Positions 12,901 through 27,900 of a DNA stretch of 64,000 bases are shown here, piece by piece; the stretch's first letter is position 1, and the number at the start of each line of letters is the position of its first letter. This stretch comes from Heligmosomoides polygyrus polygyrus (Eukaryota; Nematoda; Chromadorea; Rhabditida; Heligmosomidae): positions 7,881,050-7,945,049 of the forward strand of contig OX377206.1 of the NCBI GenBank assembly GCA_947396885.1, written 5' to 3'. Under the pieces are notes generated by a model. The model ran no database searches and was not told where the DNA came from. It saw nothing but the letters and a program-made list of their open reading frames with translations. The position numbers and the translations under genes are program-made.

Positions 12901-15900
12901 TTTCTTCAATGTCGAAGTGACCATTAACAATTTTATGAACAAGATTTTGATAGTGACTTATTGGTCTTAGCGATAATGATATATTTCACCTACATTCATA
13001 TAATGAATGAAATAACCCTGAATGAAAGAATATCAGATCATTTCGCTTCCTTCTAAAAGCGAAGGCTGGTAATCCAAATTTGTGATTTCTGGATAAGGTT
13101 TATTCAATACGCGGCTCTGCCAGCAGAGGTTTTTATGGTTTAGAAACATAAGAGTTCGCTCGAAATCGAATATAAATCAATCAAATAAAAATCAGTATTG
13201 TAAAGGAGTGATCTTGTGTCTATTCTCTGTGTTGTAGTAGAGACGTTCCATGCCTAATATTGATCGCCGGTACCAGTTGCTTGTTGTAGTTTCGAATTTC
13301 GTATGGTAGAGGTCCTCGCGCGAAAGTTTCCCGCGCTACCGTAACCCGAAGCCTATATAAGACGAGTCCCCGCTGATGAGTAATTCATTCAACGTCTGTC
13401 TTGGCCCCGAGCGGCCGGAAATAAGCTCGTCTTCTAAGCGAACGTGTTCTCCGGCCATCCCAGTGGGTCGACAACGTTTACTGTATTAATAATTGAAGCT
13501 AAAGAAATCAATCAAATAATAAAAATAAGAATAAAATCAACATGATAATTAGTATGATCAAATATAAATAAACTCACCTAAAGAGCGCGTTTGGAGTCTC
13601 ATCGTTGTGGATGACATGTTCGTACTCTTGTATGGCCAGTGCAAAATCATGATCGTCCGCATTGAGGTCTCCTCTGAACTCGTGTTACGATATCAGTGGA
13701 TTTCAAAATGTTTGCAGAAAAGACACTGCTTAATGCTTTACCCAAACCTCAGTTGATAGCCTCGTCCTTTACCAAAGTGTGCTCGCGGTGAATCTGGATG
13801 AGCACGTAGAATTTTGTCGAAAATCGCAAACGCTGCTTCGTACTCGTGCTGGAAAAGTCGAGGCTTTAAAAAGCTACGGTGCTGACTAAGGCCTGGTTTA
13901 CAGTTGTGCCGCCACGAGGCGCGGCGTGATGGTCTCCATAGATATCGATTTTTCGCGCCGCCCGGTCGATATCTATTCAGACTATGGTGCCGCGCCGCGC
14001 AGCGATGCAACTATAAACCAGGGCTAACAGTCACGTCTACGACGCCAGCTTTGCGCGTTTGGAAATGACTGACGGATTTCTTCAAAGTGTCACTAGAATC
14101 ACTACCAATGCAATGCTTTTTTGGAGCAACTGTGACATTGCAGTGATGAATTTGTGAGTGAGTGATGCTACGTGTGACCACTAAAAGGGTTTTAGAACAG
14201 TTTTTTGGGGGAAATCAAATTCGTATGACTGATATTTTGAACGTGTTAGTGATGTTAGTTACGGACGTATAATAGTAGCCATCAAGGTGTAGACTGTTTT
14301 GTAATGCTTCCGCGAGTTCCGGAAGATTGTTCTGCAACGCATTCTGTGTAGGAGATCGCGGATATGCTGCAGCTAAATGCTCCGATTCAGGCTACGAGGA
14401 CGTAGAATATCTAGATAATCTGGCAAGTTTTAACCACTAAAGGAAAGAATGATCTTGGAAAGAGGTTTGAATACGCCTTCAAATGTGCACTAGGAAGAAG
14501 TGTACCGCCTGCTTTCGACTGGCCAAAGGGGTATGATGACTCGTTGTCCTCATCTGAAAGACGCATTTGGTGCAGGTCGTTAATATGGCTTGCATGGAGA
14601 GATGGAAACCCGCCAGCCAATGAGAGCACCGACCATACACACCTCTTCTAGGTGGCGCGCTCCTTCGACGCGGCCTTATTGTTCTGACACGTCTTCTGCT
14701 CTCCATGTACGTCACACCATAACGAATTATACCACACTTTCTGACTATTATTTCAAGAGGAGTGATTCTTCGAATGGATGGCGCTTCTTCTCTCTTAATC
14801 TAACAGGACACTACCATTTCACAGCAATACAATTAGCTATCGTTTTGTTGCTTCCATGGGAGAAGCTTACTAGAGAAGGGTTTCAACCTCCCTAGAACGT
14901 TGAAAGGAGACCTAGGTGGCTGGATAGGGCCTGGGATTCTGACTACAATTGTCTGCTTTGAACTTTAAAATGCACCCTTTGAACGAGTTCTGACCTGTTA
15001 AAGTTGCTACTTGTTAAGTTGTTTATTAGCGCTGTTTATCATTCCACTTCCATTGTTCGGAGTGTTGTAGTGACAGGATTCTCCCACCATAAATAAGAGA
15101 TGAGGTTCAAGTCTCTTTGCTTTGTATGCTGAGGTTTATCTTCGACATGGTGCGCCTGTAGCGCAGTCGGAGGAGGCGCTGGCTGTCTCGCACACCTTAT
15201 ACCAGGTTTCTGGTTCGGATTTTCCGACCAGGTCGACCAAGCCTTCTATCCCTACGAGGTGAGTGAGTTGGTACCAGACTTGTCCGGGAAGCATAAAGCG
15301 CTGGCTTATCCATTGGCTGGCCACGGCAAGCATTTTGTAGGCCAAATACGCATTCAAATCACCTCCGCGACACCCCGTAGAAGTAGAATCCGTGGCGCAT
15401 CCCAACAGAGATAGGGTAATGCCGTCCTTTATCCTTTTATCCTTTTATCGTCGACAAGACATTTTATTCCCGACTACAAAACAATTTTCAGTGAACGCAT
15501 GATAATAACTACGATATGCTTTACTAAGACATTTTCCGAGGGAAATTTGTTGTATGTATTTTTTACTCTGAATATGAAAAGATACCAGATTAGTTGTCTT
15601 CGTCCCAATTAGCCTTCATATACAGATCTGGACAAAATCGGTGATCATGACCCCACCACCCTAACTGCCACTTGTTCATTCCTACATGTAACCTACCGAT
15701 ACCAGCTCTTGTAGACCTCGACAGTCATGAAAAAAGGGTAGTTCATATTCTGTTTCATAGGACGGAAGAGTGCTGTGGACGAGAGTTCTTGTTCTCAACG
15801 CTATGGAAGTCAAAACTGTGGCCAAAATAACGACTGATGGAAAAAGGAAGCAGGCGTATTGTCTTATGAGGTACCATACATTTTACGCTTCCTCTCGGCA

Positions 15901-18900
15901 GCCGGTGATGAAACCGTACAACTTAACAAGACCCGAGAGACGTTCTTAGGAGAAGCAAACCTGTCCGGACGATTATCTACAGTGCGCTAGCTATTTCTAA
16001 ACGTTTGAACTCCTACGGTCGTAAAACGTAGGCATCAGTAGTGTTCTTCATGACTCCTCTGGGGTCTAGAAAGTTATAGGGTGCTACGGTGGTATGCGAC
16101 GGTGAAGGAGGTGGGCTCAGTATACCGATTTCACCCAGATTTCGTGTATAGGGACTATTTGTGGTGTTGATCACGAATCCCACATTTCGCTGATTACGGT
16201 AGGTTACGGCGTAGTTATTCACAAGACGTGCTGAAGACGTCCAACTTGCGTAGGGATTCCGAGTAAAGGGGACCAGTAGGAGGAGGACCAGTGAGGAGGG
16301 GATCAGCAAAGGGAGACCACTAGAGGGGGGGGGGAGGAGGATAAGGGGACAGTATTTTCCCTCAATATCGTCCAACGTGCGTAGGGATTCAGAAGACGTA
16401 CCGCAGACTTCCAATTTGCGTAGATTCCAAGTAAGGGGGACCAATAGGAGGGGGACCAGTGAAGGGGGATCAGCAAAGGAGGGCCACTAGAGGGATCGAG
16501 AAAATAAGGGTAAGGATAAAGGACGGCGTTACTCAACCCTTTTGGGATGCGCCACGCATTCTACTTCTACGGGTGTTGTGGAGGCGACTTGAATGTATTT
16601 ATTTATTTGCCCATACAATGACTTGCGGTGGCCAGTCGATGAACAAGTCAGCGCTCTACCCTTCCCAGACAATTCTGTTACCAATTCACCAACCCCGGAG
16701 GGATGGAAGGCATGGTTGGCTTGGGCGGGAATCCGAACCAGGAGCCTGGTATCGGGTGCACGCGACAGCCGGCGCCTCCTCCGACTGCACTACACGCGCC
16801 CCAGAGAGATAATAAGGGGACCAGTATTTTCACTCAATATCGTTTAATGTGCGTCGGAGTTCTGAAGACGGGTCACAGAAGTCGCGGCACGTGTGTGGAG
16901 GGTGCAGAAGTGTCATAGACGTCGCAGCAATGTGGTGACACGTCACTCGTGACTCAGTGTCACATGTGAGTGCTTGACTGTACGTTTCTTTACCAGCACA
17001 TAGGTAAGGAAGTATTAGTGGGGACGAAGGAGGTAGAGAGAGAGTGACTATGGGACTATGGGACTCGGAGGAGTATTATTGCCGTTCGATCATAAACGGT
17101 GTCCACTTGTCGACCAATACCGATTAATTCTACTCATGTTAAGCACTTCGGATTGGGACTCTCATTATCTGTTTCTCGCCACATAGAGGACGGCCACTTC
17201 GGAGAATAAATCGCGTACATGCGATAGAGGGTGGATGGGCTTCATAGAGGCAGTGAAGATTCTGCCCTGTCATATCTCGCTGCATATACACACTTGAACC
17301 TAATGAACTGCTCCACTAGGAGCGTGAAGTACCTAATAAGGAAAAGGTTTCGAACTCTCATGGACAAACGGGATCTGTTAGGCTGGTCGAAAAGCCTTGA
17401 AACGAAATCTTGAAACTTCAGAATTTTCTGGAGAAAAATTAAAAGATCCTGGGTCCATGAGGATCGTGTAGAAGGTTCCAGAAGCTTTCGCTGTATGAGT
17501 ATACCAAACCTTCAGCGACCTAGCGGCCGCCAAACGTCTGGTTGGAGGCTTCACCCCCAAACCCCGAGAATAGAACAACCCCGATCTACCTTCATTCTCC
17601 TTTAGGTCCTCTTACTTTTATTAAGTAAAAAACCGCTTTTAGTACATACTAAGAGGACCTAAAGGAGAATGAAGGTAGATCGGGGTTGTTCTATTCTCGG
17701 GGTTTGGGGGCGAAGCCTCCAACCAGACGTTTGGCGGCCGCTAGGTCGCTGAAGGTTTGGTATACTCATACAGCGAAAGCTTCTGGAACCTTCTACACGA
17801 TCCTCATGGACCCAGGATTTTTCAATTTTTCTCCAGAAAATTCTGAAGTTTCAAGAATTCGTTTCAAGGCTTTTCGACCAGCCTAACAGATCCCGTTTGT
17901 CCATGAGAGTTCGAAACCTTTTCCTGATTAGGTACTTCACGCTCCTAGTGGAGCAGTTCATTAGATTCAAGTGTGAGAATTTGCGCGTAACTAACGAGCT
18001 CGTGAGTTGAAGCCAAGAAGCTCAACAATTACTAAACACTACTATTGAAGGCTTCTTTTTCCTTGCCGGCAGATTATATGCATCTCGGTGGTATCTGAAC
18101 ATCCCATTTCCAAACTGAAATTCGAATTTCAAGTGGAAAAAAAACATATTCACGTAGAGTCAGTCATAAGCAAGGAGCTTTTTCGAGTCATCGAAAGGTT
18201 CACTCCGAGGTCACAGAGACTACAACATGTAGGGGCAGAAATGGGGGGACGAGCGTTCTACCCCCTCGTCCACCTGACCCGCCCACCTCCCAACCCCTGG
18301 GCTTGCTCGAGAGTCCAGTGGCTGCCTTACGAGATAGTGGAGACGCAGACAGTTGCCACGCCTCTGTTTAAAGGGCGGGGGTAGAACGCTACTCCGGCGC
18401 AGAAATGCATACCACAACAGAATTTACGTTAGATTAGCGAGATTTGTAGTTGCTTAACTTCTTCTTTTTTCTTTGTCGAAATCCGCTGATGGCCACATTC
18501 CGAATCGGCTCTTCGCCTCTTAGTGTTAGTAGTGACGTACAGAAGACTAGTGAGATTTCCCAACAAGACACTTCACAAGCGCACACACAGTTATTCATTC
18601 AGAATCCGATGATGTTAGGGTTGAATGCGTAAGGAGAGCTCAACCAAAATTGACATAGGATTACAGCCACCTGCAGCTGCCTCTAGCCTAATAGCGGCTA
18701 TAAATCCTCGGTGATTTTTTTGCCGTTTTATAGGAACGCTCAAAGGAATTCCTCGAATTCCAGAGGTGAAGGTGTGCGTTGAGCGGGAGGCGCTCAGCTG
18801 TCTTTCACATCGATGTTACACATAGCAAACAGAACTGTTTATTAGATCACTTCAAACCAAAGGAAACGAAACGAAAAACAACATTTTGAGCGTATCGACA

Positions 18901-21900
18901 AATCGATCACGTCAGACACAGGCATGTACAACAAATAGACGACATCTGACGACATTCCTTAGGAACCTAACACGTCACCCGTGAGACTGCTGTGCATATA
19001 TTTAAGGCGATAAATGCTCTCTTATGTACTCTCCGCAATTAATCACACATATGAAGCGCAAAAAAAGCAAAAGTTAGTAGTAAACAAAGAAAACAATAAC
19101 ATGAACAATGCCGGGGATACACTGAAGCAACTCATAACCTGAACTCACAAGCATTCAAAGCAAAAACATCAACCGCATCGGCAGTGTTGCCTATCTCCTC
19201 ATCACTCATTCAATCACTCACTTGTGAGCTCATCTAGGCTATAGAAAGTGCATTGCGTAGATCACTAAGCTCATCTTGAGCTGACAAACCTCAGAATCAA
19301 CTACGAGGCACTTCAAGTCAGATATGGTCTGTTTTCTCCTAGCTGAGATATAATGATGACTGCTCTCTGCTGGCGGAGGCAGCGAAGTTCAGTTCCGCTA
19401 CAAGTCATTACGTGTGTGTTTCTTCCTTAAACGTTTCAGCTTCACCTTTTCGACGAGATTATCACCTCGATCCAACGCATCGCGATGCCTGAGATCGTCT
19501 CTATTTGTGATGGCTTGACGCTTGTACGCCTCTCGTCCGCCAGGCCTTAAATACACTACATTACACATTTGAAACCTAATTGTCGAAAGCTCGGTACATG
19601 TCGCGGTGAAGAAGCGCGGCGGGGGTACGGGAACGTGCAGCGAACATGCAGGAGCGGTTCGAGGGCGGTAGCTAATCAGGCAGTGGCTCCGCCACACCGA
19701 CACGGCACATGATTGGCTACTGCAACAACGGCGACGGCGCTTTTCCGCACCCCCGTGGTGCGTCCTTTCGCGGCATGTACCGGAACTTTTTAAAATGTGA
19801 TTTTAGTATTTCATTAGATACTCCAAACAAGTGCTGAAGTGAAGAGCTCGTCGCTTTTCTGGAGAATTGATTAGGTTTACCTTTTTTAATTCCATTAGGT
19901 TTGAGAAAAGTTCTGTCAGTTTTTACGGCTTACATTGAAAAGGCCATAACTTGCTTCAGAAGGTAACGGAAGGCCACATCTCCGGCAATCTGGTGCATAT
20001 TTAGAAAAGGAAATGTCTTGAAATTTTGATGAATTCAATCCCTTATAGTGTTTCAAAAGAATTATTGCGAATCATCATTAGCTTGAAGAGAAGGTGGCAT
20101 TTATTGATTGGTAGCTGGTGGCGTTTATTAACTACGTAACACGGCTGGAATTTCAAGCTGAGATTCCTTCAAGAACAACGATCCTTGAAAGATACTGAGG
20201 TGGATCGGGATTCACTGAACTACCAGTCAACTACCAGTTCAAAATGAACTTCTTCAATTTCTCGTAATTTTTCATATCTTCCTGGTCCGATTCACTGAAA
20301 ATGGATTGAAGGGACTTAAAAAAACAAGGTGAAGTTTCAATCCAGTTGTAGATCTTAACACCGTTTCGGATGAGACTCTGTTGTGAAATCGAGGTTTTAA
20401 AAGCATCAGTCAGGCTCGCAGATAAACCGTCACTAGTCAGGACGGTTGAACCTGTTCCAGCACGCCCCTTCTCTGTCAAAAGTTTCAGAGGTACATGTCG
20501 CGTAGGTGAGCGGCATTGGTAGGTGGAAGCGCGCCAGCCAATAGTAACAAAACAGAGCACAGGTCGATCACATGTCAGGCCATCAGGGTACCAACTGTAC
20601 ATGCCCTCTCTGAATGGCATGCCGATTCCGTGTGGTATAATTGGTTTAGGCGTTCCCACCTACCAATGCTGCTCACCTACGCGACATATACCTCCAATTG
20701 TTGCGAAACTTTTGGCGCCGAGTTCCCAGAAGTGCTTAACATCAACGTTAAGCAAGAAGGCTGTCCCTTGTCATCTACACCACGTTGTCTTTCGTCGTTA
20801 GTCTCTACTCCCTTTAGATAGCTGTGGCTAACTGTAGTGGCTCTGTCTTGTATCTTTCTAACATTTTTAATGATCCCAGGCGCCTATCTATCTAAAAGCT
20901 AAAGCTATTGTCCTTCCCGATATCTGATGTTCTAGCAACCGCTTCAATTTCAGTTAATTTCTTTGATTTTTGATCAAGTCACATGCATTGAAGTTTTGTG
21001 AGCGAAGAACCATGCCATTTGCTTCAAAAAATATGCACTTGTAATTCCCTGATGGAATCGAGAGGGCGATGCTCGGAGTGAAACGACTCACGCAAGTGGG
21101 AAAAGGCCTCCGGAGTTCCGAGCATCGCTGACGTACGGAGATCAGAGACACTGTTGCGTGGGCCAAGCCGTAGAAATTAGGTGGGCCGGCCACGTAATGC
21201 GCTTCGCAGACACCCGCTGGACGAGAGCCTTCACCGATTGGATTCCGCGGGATGTCAAGAGAACATGACGCCCACCAACGCGTTGGTCGGAATTCTTTGT
21301 GAAAGCCCTGAACGACCGATATGACGGTCTTCGTGTCCCACCAGCGAGGAGGATCCATTGGAGCACTCTGGCATGCGAGAGGGACGAATGGAGACGCTGC
21401 TGGTGCCCGCTCGAGCAAGTTGAAGATCAATGGGACGACAGGTGATACAGGTGAATTCTCTGATGTCAAAAATTCTGAATGGGTAGGTGCATACTGTTGG
21501 AAGGCGTAAGTTTTGCAATTTATATCGAAATCTTTCCTTTCCCGATTAGAAGGTCTTCTGAATCAAGACTCAGTGGCACGATGCCTGCAACACTACTAAA
21601 CCCCAACACATGTGTCACGACGTTTGTGGCAGGTTTTCTGAATCCAGCCGCTTGTGACAAGGTGCCTGCTACACTATTAAACCCTAACACATGTGACACG
21701 ACGTCTGTGACAGGTATTCTGAATCCAGACGCTCGTGGCGCTTTCTTTCTAATCGGCATAATGAGCGGTTCTGATTTAATACTTGTTTACATTCCGAATT
21801 CGTGAAAACTGACAGAACTTTCCCCGATATCGAATACATCGTACTGACATAATTGCTTATTTCTTTGATTTTTTTTGCCAACTAGCAGGCATACGTGGCT

Positions 21901-24900
21901 ATAAGGGAAGAATTTTGTCTGGAAAAAGTATTGAATGAATGAACGTTCTCAATATTCACCGTTTACCATACGGTATTTCTTTAAATCATTGATATGAAGG
22001 AAATATTGATATATTTGTTATTGAAATATTGATTTATTGATTTCTGATTTTAATACTAACTTTGCATCAGGCAGGATACCTTCCTTACTAAACAAAACAG
22101 TATTGATTGAGATATTGTGAAATCGAAATAGACTCCTTTCAAGTCAAATAGGAAACGTTGGGGAGATGTCAAAGAGCTTCTGGTTTTGGAATTTTTTCTT
22201 CCCCAAAAATTCCCTTATGGAGGTGATTGAAAACATTACACTGCATGAACGGTTACAAAAATACTGTTATCTGTTTAGTCACGACAAAATAGTTTTTAGG
22301 CTTCAAAGAGCAGAAACGCGAAATTTTTCCTATCTGTTAAAGGAGGATCGTGATCTGTACACTTGTCCGGTAGGTTGCGATGTATTTACTCGATTGACAC
22401 AATGTAAATTTGCCAGGTACTATCTCAAAGGTAGGTCGAAACGGCGCAAATGTTGTATATGGGCAGAACCGCCTCTCCCTGGGAAGTAACAAACTGCAGG
22501 TATCTCGACCCCAATACAACTCTGCGCAGAGTTAGGGACGGCGGAAGTCGCGTGTTGACGCCCTGTTGGTTCACGTGCTCCACAGTTGGCGGGCGCGCGC
22601 GGGATAAGGGCTCGTATCACGACTCGGAGCAGTGCGCAGGTGGCGTAGTAGGGAAGAACCCGGACTCGAGAGCGGGGGTTCGGGGGTTTGGATCCTGCAG
22701 ATTGCGTTTGTTTTGCACTTTTGCAAAATCCATGTTTATCATATAGGTAACCCACCTAGGGGTATTATAGTGTGTTATAGAGCATGTTTACATATAACAT
22801 ACCACCCATACCGTGAACAAGGGTGGTCCAGGCAGGTCACCTATTTGGCTGAAACTTCGTCTAGGGGGGTTATTTGGAGTGATGATCACGAATCTGACAT
22901 CCGTTCTTCACGATTCGGCTGGATAATATAGATACAGGAAGGCACAGGATTACATTCTTAACGTTTCTACCGGTGACGGCAGGTAGAAACATAATCGTGA
23001 AAAACGGATGTCAGATTCGTGATCAGCACCCCAAATAACCCCCTTCGACGAAGCTTCAGCGAAATCGGTGACCCTGCCTGGGCCACCCTTGTTAACGGTA
23101 TGAGTGGCCTTCGACCGAATAGTGAAAAACGGATGTTAGATTCGTGATCAGCACCACAAATAACCTCCCTAGACAAAGTTTTAGCGAATTTTTTTTTGAC
23201 CGAAGTCTTGTCGGTGGAGTCGGAACTTTTAACTAGTGCCACAAAATATCTATCGTTACGTAACTACAGCTTCAGGCAAAATAGGCTTAAAATAAGTGAC
23301 ACACAGAAGTGAACATTTTAGCTAATCTGTAGTTTGAAGCATATGTTATATGTAAACATCCTCTATAACACACTATAATACCCCTTGGTGGATTACCTAT
23401 ATGATAAACATGGATTTTGCAAAAGTGCAAAGCAAACGCAGTCTGCAGGATCCAAACCCTCGACCCCCCGCTCACGAGCCCGAGCGCTTCTCTACTACGC
23501 CACCTATGCCCTACGCTGATCCGCGATACGAGCCCCCATCCCGCGCCCGCCCGGCAACTGTGGAGCACGTGAATCAACAGGGCGCCTACGCGCGGCTTCC
23601 GTCACCCCTAGCTCTGCGCAGAGTTGTATTGGGGTCGAGATACCTGCAGTTTGTTACTTTCCAGGGAGAGGCGGTTCTGCCCATGTACAACACTTGCGCC
23701 GTTCCGTCCTACTGTTGAGATAGTATCCTGGTTAGATGTAACGGAGTGGAGAATTGTGGGTTTCGGCGAGATTCTGCTAACCATAGATGTAAAAATTTTA
23801 GTTATACAGCGTTTCCTGTACCAATGTCAACATCGCGACTACAAGAGGAGTTCATGGCGCAACCTTTCTGTTTTTTAAAGTTTTTTTAAATCAACATTAT
23901 CAATTTTGGGTGAGAACGAGGAAAGTATTCAAATCCATTTTAAAGTCGACAATCTATTCTGACTTTGCAACGATACGTTCAGTATTACCTGAAAGATTTT
24001 CATAATTGAACCCCGAAGGCGATCAGCTTGACTTGAAACGGTCTATTTTTGCATGGAAAAGGTATAGTTTGAATTAAGACGTTGTTTGGTTCTAAAAAGT
24101 TCCCAGTTTAAAGTGAAGTTGACGTGAAGGTGTTAGAAGGTGTTACAGCTGTTCCGCAGCGCGACATGGCGGAAGCCATCGATATCGATTGCTTCCCATA
24201 TTTAATCGATACTGGTGGTCTTCTCATACCCGCGGCGATTTAGCTCTAACTTATACTTTCGCCGGAATTTGGCACGGCACCACGATCACCACAGATATCG
24301 ATTTTTCGCGTCGGCCGATCGATATCTATTCCGGTTGTGGTGTCGCGCCGCTCAACGTCGCAACTATAAACTAGGGCTTAAGGCCGCCACAGACTTCTGC
24401 GGCGCCGCTGGAGGCGAGCTCTGCGTCTCTGCCCTATGGTTAAGCATAGGGCAGCGGCGCCGCCGAGCGGCGCCGCAGAAGTCTGTGGCGGCCTTAAGGC
24501 ATTTCACTCCATAAGAACATATAACTCCAACTGACCGCGAAAGTATAAATTGAAAGTCAGCCAAACAAATAAAATCTACCACTATATAATTGAGTTAGCA
24601 CCCTGCCCTGTAGATGATGAGGCGTATCTCACTCAGGTTGGAAACCTGGCTGAAATACGCCTCGTGGAACCAGCCGCAATCTCATGGAACCCCTTGCGAC
24701 GCCTCCGCGTACCACGTGCGGGCAACGTCTGCCGTTCAACATGGGATGTTTTACAGCAGATGACGCGTAGCCTCCTCTTGCTTGATACAACGGCATCTGC
24801 GCGCGTTTCTGAGTGCCTGAATCCAGAAGACGGGTTCAATTCGTCGCACCACAACCTTCTGGAGTTAGAAGAGGAGACACCGTCGTCCTACGACGAAGGA

Positions 24901-27900
24901 TCGCATTCAGAATTGAACATGAGATACTGCTGCAGCAGAGGAAGCGCAGCCTCCTCCTGCTTGAAACAACGGCGTCTGCGCGCGTTTCTGAGTCCCCGAA
25001 TCCAGAAGGCGGGTTCCCTTCGTCGCACCACAACCGTCTGGAGTCAGAAGATCGAAAATAAAGGAAGCAGAGGTCACATCGTCGTCGTACGACGACCGGC
25101 CGCATGCAGAACTCAGCATTATCCCATGTTGAACGGAAAACTTTACCCGCGCCAGGTACGCCTCTGCGTACCTCGCGCGCGCAATGTTTGCTGTTCAACA
25201 TGGGATATTGTTGCAGCAGAGGAAGCGCAGCCTCCTCCTGCTCTACACAGCGGCAACTGCGAGCCTTTCTGAGCGCCTGGATCCAGAAGATAGGTCATTC
25301 GTCGCGCTACAAGCTTCTGGAGCCAGAAGAGTTGATACCAACGTCGTGTGACGAGCGAGCGCTCGGAAAACAAGGAAGTGGGCCAGGAGTTGGGACCAGG
25401 GGGGGGGGGGGGGAGGGGAAAACCAGTAAAGGTGGGCCAGCAATTAGATCCAGTAAGAAGAAACGAGTTAGGGGAACCTGGTGTCCGGATTTGGAAGGGT
25501 GTCAACGACATCCGGTGACCCAAGCTGTTCAGAATGAGAACGGTTGCGGGGGAAGAAGTACTGCGCAGCACAAACCAATGGCGTTACTGGACGGTATACA
25601 TTGGATCCGATCGAAAATCTTCGGATAATTGGATGATTCGGATAACGCTATTTTGGCGGACCCCAGGTTTTTGGATGATTCGGATAACGGCGACTTTGCG
25701 TACCCGGATTTTTGGATGAATCGGATCGGGTTATCCGAATCGGATATCCGAAAATGATTTTCATTAAATACATTGAATTCGACCAAATCTCCGGATTAAT
25801 TAATGATTCGGATAACGCTATTTTGACGGACGCCGGATTTTTGCACGATTTGGATAGTGACAATTCCGGGACTCCGGTTTTTTGAATTACTCGGATCGGA
25901 TATCCGAAAATGATTCATTCGGATCCAATATACTATATACTGGACGCTCCGGAAAGGGTGCCTCTGATGAACGTACGGAAGTGGTGAACGGCTTGATGCC
26001 AACAAAGTACGCAGCAAATCCTAGATGTTAGCGTATTTCAAGGTTTACAAAAAAAATTGCTAGGCCAGTGATTTTGCAAAGTCGCGCGAAGCGCGCAAGT
26101 GCGAGACACGCCGTTAGGCGTGTCGGAGCACTTGTACTAATAAAATAAGGAATGCAGGTAATAAGCACTAATAGAATTCAGAAAAAAGCTAGAAAGAGAC
26201 AACGAAAATGGTTCGAATAGAATCGCACCTGTGCTTGTTGAGTGCAACAACTTCGGTGTATCTGACTTGAGGTGGTACAAGAGCATCGTCGTTCTCGTCA
26301 TCGTCGTCGTCATCATCATCGTCATCATCACCATTATCGTCGTCACCATCGTCGTCGTCTTCAGCGTTATGTAAACCCTTAAGCTAATTCGGAGTTCAAT
26401 TTAACAATTATGGCACAGGAATGTGTTCTTGGACACTAGCATCAACCTTCTTCCGCTTCAGAAGCGATCGACGTGGTTCGGCTTCATACGCCGGCGGGCA
26501 GTGCTTCCGTTTGCATTCTCGACCCGGAACAGGATCCATCATAAGGTGTCTGAAGCGTTGAGCTGACGTAGCTTGTTGTATACGGTAGCTCAAAAGTTGC
26601 ATACAGTGTTCTGTTAAACGAAAAATTCTCTTTTGCGTGTGGTGCTAACAAAGTGGTAAGAGCGATCGAGTGAGTGCCTCGCAAAAATCGACACGCATGA
26701 TTTGCCTGGCCAACCATTCGCTTTCGTCGCTTCAGTAAGTATAAACAGGTGTTCAAATAAGGCCCGTTTACAGTTCCGACGCTGAGCGACGCGACGGCAC
26801 CTATAATGGCCAAATTGATCGATCGCGTCGCCCGATCAATGTGTCCACAATACGTGGAATCGCGTCGCTCGGCGACGCGATCAATACGCCACGTATTGTG
26901 ACCATATTGATCGCGTCGCCCGATCAATATGGTCACAATACGTGGCGTCGCGTCGCTCAGCGTCGAAGTATAAACGGGGCCTAATGCGCAGATTTCTTGC
27001 GGCGCCCTGTGGAGGAGAATTTCTAGAATTATAGTTGAGCGCGACTGCACACTAGTTAGCGTAGAACAGAAGGCATACACTTACCGAAAGGCGTGGTGAT
27101 GACCTTTTCGTCGATAGTGTCGATGATCGTCGGCATCGGATTCTGCATCCTCTTTCTCTTTGTCATCGTGCACTTCTGCCAGGGAGTCGTCGTTGGGTTG
27201 GTCAGAAATCTGAAACCCGAAACCCTCATCAATGTCAGATATCTGGAAAGCAATTCTAGAAGAGTTTGACGAGTCGTACCTCAACCTTGTGAAGTTCATC
27301 TGCGATGTCGTCTTCATCGTCGTCATCCAACTTAACTTCCTCCTCTTCCTGTTCCTCATCTTCCTCCTCGTCATCTTCTTTCACCTCTTCCACGACAACA
27401 CGGCGTTTCGGCGATTTGGGACGCTACAGAAACAGTGAAATTACATTTTTGAGAGAGTATATGAAGACATTGCAATACGAATAGATTCCAGAAACAGTGA
27501 AATCTGCATAAATTACTTATTACATTTGTAATCGATTCGACTTTTGGAGGTGGTTGCTTCTGCTTCCTTCGTTTAGCTCTCCGCAGTTCTGGCGCCGGCT
27601 CATCTTCATCACCATGAGTAGCCTGAACTTCGTGCTCCTGAATCATTTTGAAATGTTGCAGTTAAGGAAGTTAGAATAAAACAGCACATGTCTTTACTAT
27701 ATTTTGTTTCAGCCTATTGCTTCTACACGTTTTATTCTTTTTCTGTTTTGAAGTAGTCATCGTTTTGACTGCAATGTCCCAAATATAGGGTGCGTGGTAG
27801 CACAGTTGGAGGTGCTTCCGGCTGCCACGCGTGCAGCGAAACGAAGGTACTTGGTTCGGGTCCAGCTCTGGCCAGTCAAGCATTCCACCTCTTGGGGTAG

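Noticed and set aside
17378..17886. Two nearly identical 66-codon frames facing away from each other.
   Set aside because: They arise from the two arms of the palindrome; identity reflects the DNA repeat, not protein selection.
20954..21469. 171-codon minus-strand frame.
   Set aside because: Antisense shadow of the plus-strand RTE relic.
24550..25272. 240-codon open frame.
   Set aside because: It lies in the Helitron internal repeats; the frame changes between copies and has no domain.
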